64,000 bases of DNA from Elusimicrobia bacterium GWA2_66_18. GTDB taxonomy: Bacteria > Elusimicrobiota > Elusimicrobia > UBA1565 > UBA9628. The stretch spans positions 25,730 through 89,729 of the forward strand of contig MGTX01000028.1 in NCBI GenBank assembly GCA_001799675.1, written 5' to 3'. The notes below the pieces were generated by a model. The model did no database searches. It worked only from the letters and a program-made list of their open reading frames with translations, and had not been told where the DNA came from. Positions 8,601-15,143 of this stretch are shown piece after piece; positions within the stretch are counted from its first letter, which is position 1; each line of letters begins with the position of its first letter. Made by a program: the position numbers and the translations under genes.

Positions 8601-10665
8601 AAGCCGGGACTTGATGCGCGAACTGCGGGAAAAAGACGGCCGCGCCGCCGGCGATCGCCAGCGCCAGCATCACGCCCAGCCTGGCGAAGCCGCCCTGAGC
8701 GCCGGACTTGACCTTCTCCTTGCCGGCCTGATTGATGGCGCCCTTGAGCTTGCCTTCGTACTTCGGGTTGTCCCAGCGCTCGAAGATGCTATGATCCTCG
8801 AACCATTTGCGCAGGCGGTTGAGGCAGGCTTCATTGCGCGGGTCGGCGAGGAGCTCCTTGATCTTCTCCAGGGTGTCTCCGGCCTCGGTGAAGACCTTCG
8901 CCTTGAGGAACTCGGCGGCTTTGTCCGGATAGGCCTTCAGGACGGCCGCGAGCTTGTCCTCGTTGGAGAGGGCGCGGAAAGGCTCCTTGGCCATCATCTC
9001 GTCGACGAGGGTCTCGAGGGCGTTCTTCATGGCGTGCTCGGCCTCGAAAAAGCCGACCTCGCTCTGCATCCCCCGGTCCTCGGCGGTCTGCGCGATCACC
9101 GCGGCCCACTCGCTGTAGAGCCGCATGACGTCGTTGACGGCGGCCTCGGAGCGGACCTTCTCGCGGATGCACCAATAGTCGTAGGTGCAGGGCAGGGCCA
9201 GGAAGAGCAGCGGCGCGGCCACGGAAAAGTGGAAATAGGCCACGGCATAGAACGCCGCCAAAGCGCCGAAGGTGACGGCGTTGGCCGCGCGGTTGAGCGT
9301 CTTCTGGCCGCGAATGCCGAGCTTATCGCTCATGAAGGTCAACAGCGCCGTCGGCCCTTCGTAGAGGCGCCGGAACATCCCTTGATATGCCTTCTCGACC
9401 TTCGGGTTGTAGACCCACTTGGCGTAGAAACGCTCGGGCAGGATGCCGGCGAGCATCTTCCCGCCGTCGAGTTGCGGCAGGGGGATGAGGTTGAAGACGG
9501 TCAGGACCAGGTTCATCTTGGCCAGGCCCAGGGCCACGCCGGCCGCCAAGCCTGCCGCGGGAAAGAGAACGAAGGCCGCGAAGGCGATCCCCGCCAGGAG
9601 CAGATTAGTCAGAGGCCCCGCGCCCGCCACGTAGAGGGCGTTGCGCGCCGAGCGCGGACCTCCGAAGGGGCCGCGCAGGTTGTTGAAGTCCGCGTCCACG
9701 GCCTTGCCCGCGCCGATGAGGACGGGAAATGGGAGGAACGCGCTCGAGATCGCCAGCGAGAGCGCCGGCAGTATGATGGTCTTGAGCGGGTCGACGTGGC
9801 GGAAAGGGTTGAGGCTGTGCGTGCCCGCCTCCTCGGCGGTGCGATCTCCCAACCTGCGCAGAACGGCGATGTGGGCGACCTCGTGGGCGAGAACGCAGAC
9901 CACCAGCCCGGCCGCCAGGACCAGGACCGGCACGGCGCCCACGGCCACGGCCGCCCCGGCGGCGGCCGCAAGGGAGAGCGGGGCGACGACCTTGACCCAG
10001 GGCGGGAGGGCCTGCACCCGGCGGAGACTCCCCACCTCGCGGGCGGCCTGCGGCGTCGGGATGGAGGAATCATCGATGATGCGGTCGACGCGCTCCCCGG
10101 GCTTCATGAGACCGCCGGGGGAGCGCGCAGAGTTCGCGGTTGCGCTCGCCTGCAAGCCGTCCGTCCGGACCGCCCGCGCGCCCTCGCCGTCGAACGCCAC
10201 GCGGGAGTCGGTCTCGCCGACGCGCCTCCAAAGAGAGATCCGGCGCGCGACCCAGGCCGCGATCCCGCCTCGCGAGGGGGTCATGACCCAGCGCGGACCG
10301 GCGTCCTCTGTGGCGTGACCGGTCGGCTTGCTCAACGCGAGCTTGGCGTCCGGGGGGGCCCCGTGAACGGGCGCGGCCGCGGAGACGGCGCGGGCGGAGT
10401 CAACGTCCTGAGGCGGCGCCGCCGCCATCAAGGCGGGCAGATCGGGCGCGGCTGATAGAGAAGGGGCCAGGACGGGGACGCCGAGGCCGATCTCGGCCAC
10501 TCCCCCGTAGAGAATCGAGGCGACCGCCGCGACGGGGCGGGCGCGGGCGCCGACCTCGCCGACGGGGACGGAGCGCACGCTCTGGGCGAAGGCCTGTGAG
10601 GCGGGCCAGCCGGCGGAACTCAGGAGCAGCGATACGCTGACGACGAAGGCGATGGCAGGCTTCAT
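2563..10665 (-). CDS. Giant fusion: M50 site-2 protease + tandem repeats + two ClpB-type AAA+ domains + HEAT-like tail
   Basis: About 2,700 residues from the ATG at 10665 (MKPAIAFVVSVSLLL, a signal/anchor sequence). The ORF track's longer start at 10749 lies upstream of a -10 box and looks wrong. In order: Ala/Pro-rich linker; M50 core with the zinc motif HEVAH near 261 and NLIPLPQLDGGKM near 400, with hydrophobic segments around and after; two about 110-residue repeats (about 717-970); three short beta-alpha-beta units (about 1000-1250) opening with LVDFK/LVKFA/LVQFK; AAA+ 1 with GEAGVGKT near 1365 and a LMDEIQ Walker B; AAA+ 2 with GPTGVGKT near 1721, LFDEIEKAHP and FRPEFLNRLDE as in ClpB/ClpC; then about 670 residues, mostly helical and HEAT-like. 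All catalytic and nucleotide motifs look intact. Inferred function: ATP-driven membrane proteolysis or unfolding, analogous in logic to FtsH. The HspR-like gene upstream fits stress control. Confidence 0.88.
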   Translation of the reverse strand: MKPAIAFVVSVSLLLSSAGWPASQAFAQSVRSVPVGEVGARARPVAAVASILYGGVAEIGLGVPVLAPSLSAAPDLPALMAAAPPQDVDSARAVSAAAPVHGAPPDAKLALSKPTGHATEDAGPRWVMTPSRGGIAAWVARRISLWRRVGETDSRVAFDGEGARAVRTDGLQASATANSARSPGGLMKPGERVDRIIDDSSIPTPQAAREVGSLRRVQALPPWVKVVAPLSLAAAAGAAVAVGAVPVLVLAAGLVVCVLAHEVAHIAVLRRLGDRTAEEAGTHSLNPFRHVDPLKTIILPALSLAISSAFLPFPVLIGAGKAVDADFNNLRGPFGGPRSARNALYVAGAGPLTNLLLAGIAFAAFVLFPAAGLAAGVALGLAKMNLVLTVFNLIPLPQLDGGKMLAGILPERFYAKWVYNPKVEKAYQGMFRRLYEGPTALLTFMSDKLGIRGQKTLNRAANAVTFGALAAFYAVAYFHFSVAAPLLFLALPCTYDYWCIREKVRSEAAVNDVMRLYSEWAAVIAQTAEDRGMQSEVGFFEAEHAMKNALETLVDEMMAKEPFRALSNEDKLAAVLKAYPDKAAEFLKAKVFTEAGDTLEKIKELLADPRNEACLNRLRKWFEDHSIFERWDNPKYEGKLKGAINQAGKEKVKSGAQGGFARLGVMLALAIAGGAAVFFPQFAHQVPAWLSGLGVLGLMGALATTGAVPASAHRALLYQDDSLDALVVAVEFAGQMTLDEFRVKMALLIRDDGLPSYLAGQVAHDPYGMLRTNLDGRVTEARLTLDNLDDAALTARIFRGVGATRRVRISRNLFDLPSFARGEAPAAGRPTPAAADVPASAGRGVEPDDSLGAFVVAVEFIDRMTSSEFGELMADSGEKHSEFVKTWMLPNKFERLLTDLRTREDRLPTHELQVTHTPHGLGFISEIKLTLGNLVDAAHAARIFQGVTAARHVRVSRNLFNLLSSRGAAPATAIPAGRDEPQTETADASRWQGKVLGENIRDRQVLVDFKGGATRKDVGRILKAYDEVEQRDGGALITAGSPADAAEIARALAGEQEVESVRVSFIVRDRIVAVALPAKIASHGKEHYGVSTLLVKFAGETTPEEITALLGRLGDNRLFRQDDYYVLHAKNLRDVADAAKALAADAAVIAVEVHPNAAAFLEDRLIQPYLEAVSYNHAQSLLVQFKSGTTEETIKEYAKLRRLNLVYPKFRGSELLALLEVPNGADAAVTRQMLVDETLDEGSSVAEVKPFKEQPGEAPVAASQAARDKAAARAVSAEAQTEASKNPARRDPAAEWLSYLAGRKMQDGTTLNDAQIKALATYLRPLAKNPGEPRPPVVARAEEVKRLLPIVTSPRGMRNSVILVGEAGVGKTAVAEGLAEMIEDAERAATADSETLLQFQRLRGRWLVELDINKILTADDPVGVLSAVLDLLPRFNDPSPARGNEVIVLMDEIQKFFLDASGRKIANALKGPLRDGRIAVIATTTRKDYKEFIEKDDAFRRRFEKIDVEEPSVEKTITILRALKGHLRKLHDAFIPDESLAAAAKLADQFDKTNFNPDKAIKAVQDGAELARPDNLRAAITLDVREIWSRLVVAVNEARQALMDKAVASTLALPIESYNRIAGLIQKAEALYAERESVKDGEGRITIDVVKRVIAQKTGIASGQLDMGADDASRYNDMEKTVGERVVNQEPALTAIANAIRRNKAGLSNPHRPMGKFLLTGPTGVGKTYLAKELARFLFKDPEAMIRMDMSEYMEEHNAQRLTGAPPGYVGYGEGGQLTEAVRKKPYSVILFDEIEKAHPKVFDVLLQILDDGRLTDGEGRTIDFKNTVILMTSNAGMGTVDGEKYATMIEAVEKHNDSIELRAKNIAQIEAAWDKELDEAVSVSLKARFRPEFLNRLDEDPRSKNKWIRVNRLRRQDIAKIASLQMAEFKDLLIDRHGTELEIDPSVIDFLAVEGFSPLYGARPMTAAIEKHIIDPMAKWILDEAAQGRKNVRGGLINIRAEGGRIVFVAEAKPMRTTDRSVVEGSARRVAAEVFTLIERLAGDGEAEEPSEGLFDKMMRGARPAPPASDGKKAETAPDRAFFAPGSALSLPPPARSVAALHNKPKAADAALRAEIQAVTDSVERAGWSAPVVSAVAVRPGEVGEGWLKQFVAFAKDKAEKAALAKPLELTSSVSADAVRLAVSFDAELTQADREYLAAHFTGAPPAGYEAAQRLVDDLNLHSSIVRNHYLLDLYGRLRGIPGARMGYASASGRTQIWLEILKDAPRLVDAPAKEKAAAVFDGPAAPHQVGETAKLRGLLLRFIDQSRLSKHDQDGISIRIAAAEAYARIAGPEEAALMRTWIKERGWSGDAPAVKLGSESPMAMTAALVLQRLGETADIEPLEAVLRQSGNLEGDAFTPLKTAFIAALAEIYQRAGLQATREASSRAASLDNGGAIIAAARRALGALGYPSDLEDIREDGDGLAQFYRRMGSQGELVAEFSDDLAWNQSGTTRKIAIFKLLGETSAPTQGVWDLLRQVLNGKRGTGDRSGRYAAAAAWAELVARERLSGGLSAGINRYLDERDVSKDDDTWAVMLAYVLALEKAGRAEDMAALERLMSVSPEHDAIHFRHEQAYFAAPEAWAKIVVRSGKFAEYARANLGPDGAPQPSILWRMLTSKDKPLLAAAALRAMAIARDPSFKEKAVEPQGDAPGLHPGKRR
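7764..8517 (-). repeat. Two tandem protein-level repeats inside the M50-Clp giant
   Basis: Two diverged copies (about 8184-8517 and 7764-8133) encode the same pattern: DDSL-x-A-x-VVAVEF, MT-x2-EF, a LTLxNLxDAAxxARIFxGV block, then R-x-VRxSRNLFxL. Each is followed by an Ala/Pro linker. The copies are clearly homologous at protein level but not identical. I recognise no named domain; they may be substrate-binding or assembly modules between the protease and ATPase halves. Confidence 0.8.
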
Positions 10666-10677
10666 CTGAATCCAACC

Positions 10678-10705
10678 ATTATAGAGACCCTTGATCTTAA
10701 TCAAG
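10678..10705 (-). promoter_or_regulatory. Promoter -10 and palindromic operator before the M50-Clp giant
   Basis: On the minus strand a perfect TATAAT (10683 to 10678) lies 12 nt before the ATG at 10665. Immediately upstream is the 16-bp palindrome CTTGATCTTAATCAAG (10690-10705), placed where a repressor would block the -35/spacer region. Its CTTGA/TCAAG half-sites resemble the HspR (HAIR) consensus CTTGAGT-N7-ACTCAAG, but the spacing is shorter. The HspR-like gene next door is the obvious candidate binder. The -35 is not clear (TTGATT at 15 nt). Confidence 0.55.
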
Positions 10706-10780
10706 AGGAGCAAAAGACCCAACCAAGCCGCATCAGACGGCCCACGCATCAGGGGGCCTTAAGGGTGGGAAGGGCGCGCG

Positions 10781-11053
10781 TCAGCGCGCGGCGGGAGAAC
10801 GCATCCCAAGAATGACGCGGATGCCGGCGAGGTTGACTTTCCGCTGCATCAGGTCCCGGACCTCGCGCAGCATCTCCATCTCCCGGTCGCAGTAGAGGCG
10901 CTGGCGGCCGGGCGTGCGGTCGGGACGCAGGAAGCCGTTCTTCTCGATCCAGCGCAAGGTCCAGATGGGGATGCCCGTCAGGCGCGAGGCCGCCCCGATC
11001 GTGTAGAGCGGGGTCGTGGGGGTGCGCCGCAGCGGGCGGGAGAGCCTACCCAT
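10781..11053 (-). CDS. MerR-family HspR-like transcriptional regulator
   Basis: 90 residues, essentially one winged helix-turn-helix. YTIGAASRLTGIPIWTLRWIEKNGFLRP is the MerR HTH, followed by the wing RTPGRQRLYCDREMEMLREV. The KVNLAGIRVILGM ending matches the VNLAGIKRII signature of HspR, the repressor of dnaK/clpB operons. The gene lies upstream of the Clp-containing giant on the same strand, and candidate palindromes lie before both units. No effector-binding domain is present. The start overlaps the stop of the small upstream ORF (ATGGGTAG). MerR assignment is firm; the HspR subtype is likely. Confidence 0.85.
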   Translation of the reverse strand: MGRLSRPLRRTPTTPLYTIGAASRLTGIPIWTLRWIEKNGFLRPDRTPGRQRLYCDREMEMLREVRDLMQRKVNLAGIRVILGMRSPAAR

Positions 11054-11201
11054 GAGGAGGGCGCCTTCCCGGCCGGCGCGAGACCTTGATGAACGCGCCG
11101 CTGCCCCCGGAGCGCACGGTCTCCGAGCGGATCCTCACGTAGGGCGTCCAGGTCGCGGTCCTCTTGACGAACATCCAGGGCATCAGGTCCTTGGCGATCA
11201 T
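11046..11201 (-). CDS. Small ORF (51 aa), unknown, coupled to the HspR-like gene
   Basis: Too short for the ORF track; found by reading the minus strand. It starts at the ATG at 11201 with GGGAGG 9 nt upstream and ends at TAG inside the first codons of the MerR gene. The product begins MIAKDLMPWMFVKRTATW and contains SGGSGAFIKVSRRPGRR; it is basic and has no signal peptide. A good consensus promoter lies about 45 bp upstream. Real expression is supported by the ribosome site and the overlap, not by any recognised homology. Confidence 0.5.
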   Translation of the reverse strand: MIAKDLMPWMFVKRTATWTPYVRIRSETVRSGGSGAFIKVSRRPGRRPPHG

Positions 11202-11225
11202 CGGCGGTGATCCTCCCGCTGCCAT

Positions 11226-11273
11226 CTTGCCTGCAAGCTGTTAATATATAATAGGTAATCTAATAGTTGTCAA
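11226..11273 (-). promoter_or_regulatory. Consensus sigma-70-type promoter for the small ORF-HspR unit
   Basis: Minus strand: TTGACA (11273 to 11268), 17-nt spacer, TATATA (11250 to 11245), in an AT-rich island. Around the predicted start site lies the short palindrome CTTGC-CT-GCAAG (11226-11237), which shares CTTG/CAAG ends with the palindrome before the giant gene. Confidence 0.6.
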
Positions 11274-11296
11274 TAGTTTTAATAACATCAATGAAA

Positions 11297-11324
11297 CGGC
11301 CCCCGAGCCGCAGCCCGGGGGCCG
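11297..11324 (-). terminator. Stem-loop downstream of the Lys/Ala-rich secreted protein
   Basis: CGGCCCCCG pairs perfectly with CGGGGGCCG (9 bp, 10-nt loop) just after the stop of the minus-strand gene at 11345. The U-tract is poor, so termination may be partial. Confidence 0.5.
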
Positions 11325-11344
11325 GATATTGTTCGAGAGGAGTC

Positions 11345-11560
11345 TTACTTCGCGGCCGGAGTCTCGGCCTTCTTCTCTTCGTTTTTCATGGACTTCTTGT
11401 GCTTCTTGGCCTTCTTCATGGCCTTCTTCGCGGCCTTGACTTCTGCCTTGACCTCGGCTTTCTTCTCGACGGCCGGGGCGGCTGCGGGAGCGGCGACGGG
11501 CTCGGCGAAGGCGGAGCCGGCGAAACCGAACAGAGAAACGGCGATGAGCAGCTTCTTCAT
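11345..11560 (-). CDS. Small secreted Lys/Ala-rich protein
   Basis: 71 residues. A clean signal peptide (MKKLLIAVSLFGFAGSAFAEP) is followed by a low-complexity Ala/Pro/Val stretch and a highly basic run, AKKAMKKAKKHKKSMKN, ending EEKKAETPAAK. An AGGA motif sits 5 nt before the ATG. No domain is recognisable. Such short, exported, Lys-rich proteins may bind nucleic acid or polyanionic surface polymers, but nothing here shows that. It is monocistronic, with a stem-loop after the stop. Confidence 0.7.
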   Translation of the reverse strand: MKKLLIAVSLFGFAGSAFAEPVAAPAAAPAVEKKAEVKAEVKAAKKAMKKAKKHKKSMKNEEKKAETPAAK

Positions 11561-11676
11561 AAGGTCCTATGTCTCCTTTGTTTTTAATGAACCTCTTCGT
11601 TCATGAGGGTGCGACCCTCTCGGCGTATCCTGGTATTATCCATACGGGCCACCGCGGGGAAAGTTCGCAGACCCCT

Positions 11677-12330
11677 TCAGCGTCCGGCCAGGATCGCGGC
11701 AAAATCCGGCGGCGGCTCGGCGCGGAACTCGTAGACGCGGCCCGCCTCCACGCGCAGGCTTAGCGCGTGGAGCATCAGGCGCGCGGCGCCCCCCACGGGA
11801 CGCGGCGGCGGGCCGTAGCGGCGATCTCCCAGGATGGGGTGGCCGAGAGCGCTGAGGTGCGCGCGGATCTGGTGCTTGCGTCCCGTCAGCGGCTCGACTC
11901 GCAGGAGCGTCGAGCCGCGCAGAGGATTCTCCACGCGCCAGCGCGTGCGGCAGGGCTTGCCGTCGGCGGACGGGGCCACGCGCCCCGAACCGAATTCCCG
12001 CAGAGGCGCGTCCACGAGCCCTTCGCCCTCCATTCGTCCCGCGACCACGGCCAGATAGACTTTCCGGGCGCGCCGGCCCTCGAACTCGGCGCAGAGAAGA
12101 CGATGCGTCGCCGCGTCCTTGGCGAAGACGACCAGCCCGCTCGCCTCGCGGTCCAGGCGGTGAACGACGAAGAGTTTACCCCCCCGCAGGCGCTCGAGCT
12201 CGGTCACGAGAGCCTCGCCGATCTCCCCCCGTCCCGGGATGGTGGGCTGTCCCGCGGGTTTGGAAACCGCGAGCAGCTTCTCGTCTGCGAAGACCGCGGC
12301 CGCGGGACTCATCCGGGGATTGCCAACCAT
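11677..12330 (-). CDS. RluA-family 23S rRNA/tRNA pseudouridine synthase
   Basis: Isomerises uridine in structured RNA. The catalytic motif HRLDREASG, with the nucleophilic Asp, is intact near residue 70. It is preceded by LLAVSKPAGQPT and followed by the RKVYLAVV strand and the LTGRKHQIRAHLSALGHPILGD block typical of RluA/RluC/RluD. No S4 domain is present. I place the start at the ATG at 12330; the ORF-track extension to 12588 reads antisense through the response-regulator gene. An alternative start at 12312 is possible. The target site cannot be inferred. Confidence 0.88.
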   Translation of the reverse strand: MVGNPRMSPAAAVFADEKLLAVSKPAGQPTIPGRGEIGEALVTELERLRGGKLFVVHRLDREASGLVVFAKDAATHRLLCAEFEGRRARKVYLAVVAGRMEGEGLVDAPLREFGSGRVAPSADGKPCRTRWRVENPLRGSTLLRVEPLTGRKHQIRAHLSALGHPILGDRRYGPPPRPVGGAARLMLHALSLRVEAGRVYEFRAEPPPDFAAILAGR

Positions 12331-12348
12331 AGGAGGACAGTCTATACT
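12320..12348 (+). promoter_or_regulatory. Promoter giving a leaderless response-regulator mRNA
   Basis: TTGCCA (12320-12325), 17-nt spacer, TATACT (12343-12348), then only 6 nt before the ATG at 12355. Transcription would start at or next to the initiation codon. Confidence 0.6.
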
Positions 12349-12354
12349 ATCGTC

Positions 12355-12729
12355 ATGCAGCGCGCCAGGATCCTGGTCGTGGACGACGAATCCACCAACG
12401 TCGAGATCCTCGCGCGCGTGCTCGAGCCCCACGGCCACGCCGTGACGGGCGTGGGCAGCGCGGAGAAAGCCCTCGAAGTCCTGAGCGGCTCGGCCTTCGA
12501 CCTCATCCTCCTCGACCTGGTCCTTCCCGGAAAGACGGGGATGCAGGCCCTCGCCGAGATGCAGACCCTCACCGACGCGCCCATCCATCTCATGAGCGGC
12601 CAGACCGATCCGGACACGCGGCAGGACGCGCTGCTCCTCGGGGCGGCGGCCTTCCAGCCCAAACCGCTGGACCTCGAGGCCCTGCTGGCCGCGGTCGCGG
12701 CCCTGCCCCCTGCGCGCGCTGGACGCTGA
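12355..12729 (+). CDS. Single-domain response regulator (REC only)
   Basis: 124 residues, one receiver domain: LVVDDES (acidic pair), LILLDLVLPGKTGM with the phospho-acceptor Asp, the MSGQ switch position and the invariant Lys in FQPKPLDL. No output domain, so it must act by protein contact or phosphotransfer. The longer ORF to 11767 reads antisense over the pseudouridine synthase and is not real. Its cognate kinase is not adjacent; kinases lie at 15160 and 18703. Confidence 0.88.
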   Translation: MQRARILVVDDESTNVEILARVLEPHGHAVTGVGSAEKALEVLSGSAFDLILLDLVLPGKTGMQALAEMQTLTDAPIHLMSGQTDPDTRQDALLLGAAAFQPKPLDLEALLAAVAALPPARAGR

Positions 12730-12740
12730 TCTGAGGATCT

Positions 12741-13559
12741 CTAGCGGCGAGAGGAAGTCGGGATCGTCAGGACCGGGATCCGGGAGTGACGGATGACCCG
12801 CTGAGCCGTGGTCCCCAGCACCCAGTCCCCCAACAGGGACTTGCGGTGGGCCGCGAGGACCAGCAGGTCGTGACCGCGGCTCGCCCGCAGGATGTCTCGC
12901 ACCGGGTCGAACTCGCGGATCTCCGCCATGGGGCGCGTGTCAAGCCTCACCGCCTCCGGAAGTTCCGCGATGCGCGCGCGCAGGAGCTTCTTCGGGTTGG
13001 GACCGAAGATAGGGTCGGTCACCACGTGCAGGACCGTGAGGCGCGCCCGGTAGGCCCGGGCCACGAGCCCCGCCGCCAAGAGGGACTTGCGCGCGTAGAC
13101 GGCCTCGTTGACCGGGGCCAGCACGCGGCGCACGGCGCGCGCCGCCGTCGGCACGACCAGGACGGGGCAAGGACAGTCGCGCACCACGGCCTCGGCGACC
13201 GAACCGAGGAGCACGCGCGCGGTCCCCGCGCGGCGGTGCGTCCCCATCACGACCAGGTCGTAGCCGCGCCCGCGCGCCAGCTGCAGCAGGACGCGGACGG
13301 GCTCCCCGCGCACCGCGTGCAGCCGCGCGTGGGGCCCTATGCGCCGGCGCAGCTGCGCCAGGACGCGCAAGCGCATCGCCGCGTCGAGCTCGGGAGAACC
13401 GTACACGGCCAGGTCCGACGGCGACGGCTCATCGCAGTACACGGCTTCGAGGACGGCCCCGAAGCGCTCCGCCACTTGGCGGGCGGTCCGCCACGCCCTC
13501 AGAGACGTCTCGGAGAGGTCGACGGCGGCGAGAATGCGTCGCGGCGGGAATCTCTGCAT
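12741..13559 (-). CDS. Tandem universal stress protein (two UspA domains)
   Basis: 272 residues with two Usp folds. Domain 1 (about 6-138) opens RRILAAVDLSETSLRAW and holds the ATP-binding signature G-x2-RAG-x8-GS as MGTHRRAGTARVLLGS. Domain 2 (about 142-270) ends with GTTAQRVIRHSRIPVLTIP, where the nucleotide motif is partly eroded. Tandem Usps typically bind ATP in one half and respond to energy or oxidative stress. GGAGGAG precedes the ATG. It is convergent with the response regulator at 12355. Confidence 0.9.
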   Translation of the reverse strand: MQRFPPRRILAAVDLSETSLRAWRTARQVAERFGAVLEAVYCDEPSPSDLAVYGSPELDAAMRLRVLAQLRRRIGPHARLHAVRGEPVRVLLQLARGRGYDLVVMGTHRRAGTARVLLGSVAEAVVRDCPCPVLVVPTAARAVRRVLAPVNEAVYARKSLLAAGLVARAYRARLTVLHVVTDPIFGPNPKKLLRARIAELPEAVRLDTRPMAEIREFDPVRDILRASRGHDLLVLAAHRKSLLGDWVLGTTAQRVIRHSRIPVLTIPTSSRR

Positions 13560-13612
13560 GGCTCCTCCGGGATATCTTTAAATCAATTTCACCGCAACGG
13601 TCCTGCCTGGAC

Positions 13613-14431
13613 TCAGGGTGCGGCGCGCAGCGCCGCCAGCGTCGACAGCCAGCGCTCCTCTCGTTTGAGGTCGCCGAGCGACTCATAGAGACTCTCGGCG
13701 GAGGGACTCCGGGCGAGCAGGGCCCGGGTCCCCTTGCCCCGCAGGGCCGACGCCGCTCTGCCGGACAGGTCCTCCAGTAGGGCCAGAAAATTAAGTTCCG
13801 CGCCGTATGCCATGCGCGGGCCCAGGACCGAATAATCGAAGTCCGCCGCGTCCACACGCACGCGGCGCGAGGGTTCGAGGAAGAGCAGGTCCAGGACCAA
13901 TCGCCGGTCGCGAGTCTCGACGGCGCGCTTTGTCGGGGCCGATGTCTTGACCAGCGGCAGGCTCGTGGCCAGCGTCAGCCCCAGGCGCACGGCGCGCGCC
14001 GCCAGCTCGCCGGGCGGCGTCTCGATCACCATTCGTGTCTGCCGGACCTCGAGGGCGGCCGCGCAGATCGCCGCCAAACGCGACCAGAAGAGCCGTTGCG
14101 GCGGGGCGTTCTCCCGGCCCGAGACCAGGTCGAAGCCTTCTGCCGAGAGCTCGGCCTTGGTCGCGCTGACGGGATCGGGGACCTCCTCGAGCAGGGTCGT
14201 CGGCGCGCACAGAGCCTCCTGCCCCGCGGCGCACAGCGCGGCCGCCAGGTCCTCGGCCTCCTCGACCGGAAGGGACTCCGCGACCACGCCCCAAGACTGC
14301 CGAACGCAGCCGACTCGATCGAGCACGGGGACCCCCGCCCTCTTGGCCAGCACGGCGGCGACCGCGGCGGGCGCAAAGGAGCCGGGAGAACGCAGGAGGA
14401 CGGCATGCGGCGGGCGCGCGCCGCCGTTCAT
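13613..14431 (-). CDS. Hypothetical protein coupled to an OmpR-type regulator
   Basis: 272 residues from the ATG at 14431, which overlaps the stop of the response-regulator gene (ATGA). The ORF track extends it 17 codons upstream into that gene. The N-terminal half (about 8-85) has an alternating pattern: VLLRSPGSFAPAAVAAVLAK, then VRQSWGVVAESLPVEEAEDLAAALCAAG. The second half contains LVLDLLFLEPSRRVRVDAADFDYSVLG. No signal peptide or membrane segment is seen and I do not recognise the family. Co-expression suggests a role in the same signalling pathway. Confidence 0.7.
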   Translation of the reverse strand: MNGGARPPHAVLLRSPGSFAPAAVAAVLAKRAGVPVLDRVGCVRQSWGVVAESLPVEEAEDLAAALCAAGQEALCAPTTLLEEVPDPVSATKAELSAEGFDLVSGRENAPPQRLFWSRLAAICAAALEVRQTRMVIETPPGELAARAVRLGLTLATSLPLVKTSAPTKRAVETRDRRLVLDLLFLEPSRRVRVDAADFDYSVLGPRMAYGAELNFLALLEDLSGRAASALRGKGTRALLARSPSAESLYESLGDLKREERWLSTLAALRAAP

Positions 14432-15135
14432 CTCTTGGGCGGGATCAGGGCGTAGCCGCGGCCGGAGACGCTCACCAGCCACTGGTCGGACCGCCAGCCG
14501 AGCTTCAGGCGCACGCGCCGCACGTGGACCTCGACGGTCTTGAGCGCCCCGTCGGACGGGGCCTCGACGCCCCAGACCTCGCGGTAGACGCAGGCGCGGT
14601 CGGTCGGGTTCGGGGTGCGGCGGGCGAGAAAGAACAGGAGCTCGAACTCCTTAGGCGTGAGGTGCGGGTAGTCCTTGCCTGCGAGGTTGACGAGCTTGCG
14701 CGCGTAGTCGAGCGACAACCCGTCGACTTCGACGCGCGGCGGCGGCGCCTCGCGATCCTCGCCCGCGGTGCGGCGCAGCAGGGCCCGGCAGTAGGCCAGG
14801 AGGCGCGGGGTCTTGACCGGCTTGGTCAGATAGTCGTCGGCCCCCATGTCCAGGCAGGCGATGTCCTGGCCTTCCTTGTCGTTGCCGGTCAGAATGATGA
14901 TGGGCACGCGCGCGGTCTGCGCGTCCTGCTTCAGGAACTGGCACACCTCGAGTCCCTTCATTCCGGGCATGATGAGATCGAGCAGGACCAGGTCCGGCGT
15001 CTCTTTCTGCGCGGCGATGATGCCGGCCTTCCCCGACGGAGCCTGCAGGACCTCATAACCCTCCAACGCGAGGACGTCCGAGACCGCCTTGCGGAAGGAC
15101 GCGTCGTCTTCGATGAGAAGGACCTTCGCTGCCAT
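14428..15135 (-). CDS. OmpR/PhoB-family response regulator
   Basis: 235 residues: a receiver domain (about 1-120) with LLIEDDASF, LVLLDLIMPGMKG and the Lys in YLTKPVK, then a winged-helix DNA-binding domain (about 140-232) with HLTPKEFELLFFLAR and VEVHVRRVRLKLG. It is transcribed divergently from the sensor kinase at 15160 across a 24-bp gap, so the two probably form a two-component pair. The -10 box is 8 nt before the ATG. Confidence 0.92.
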   Translation of the reverse strand: MAAKVLLIEDDASFRKAVSDVLALEGYEVLQAPSGKAGIIAAQKETPDLVLLDLIMPGMKGLEVCQFLKQDAQTARVPIIILTGNDKEGQDIACLDMGADDYLTKPVKTPRLLAYCRALLRRTAGEDREAPPPRVEVDGLSLDYARKLVNLAGKDYPHLTPKEFELLFFLARRTPNPTDRACVYREVWGVEAPSDGALKTVEVHVRRVRLKLGWRSDQWLVSVSGRGYALIPPKR

Positions 15136-15143
15136 GTCCCGAT

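Noticed and set aside
8527-10455. 642-aa plus-strand ORF
   Set aside because: Antisense shadow of the M50 domain; low-complexity Arg/Gly/Glu/Ala.
10666-10749. 28-codon N-terminal extension of the giant protein
   Set aside because: It spans the operator palindrome and TATAAT; the signal sequence begins at the ATG at 10665.
11767-12354. N-terminal extension of the response-regulator ORF
   Set aside because: Antisense to the pseudouridine synthase; a good promoter lies directly before the ATG at 12355.
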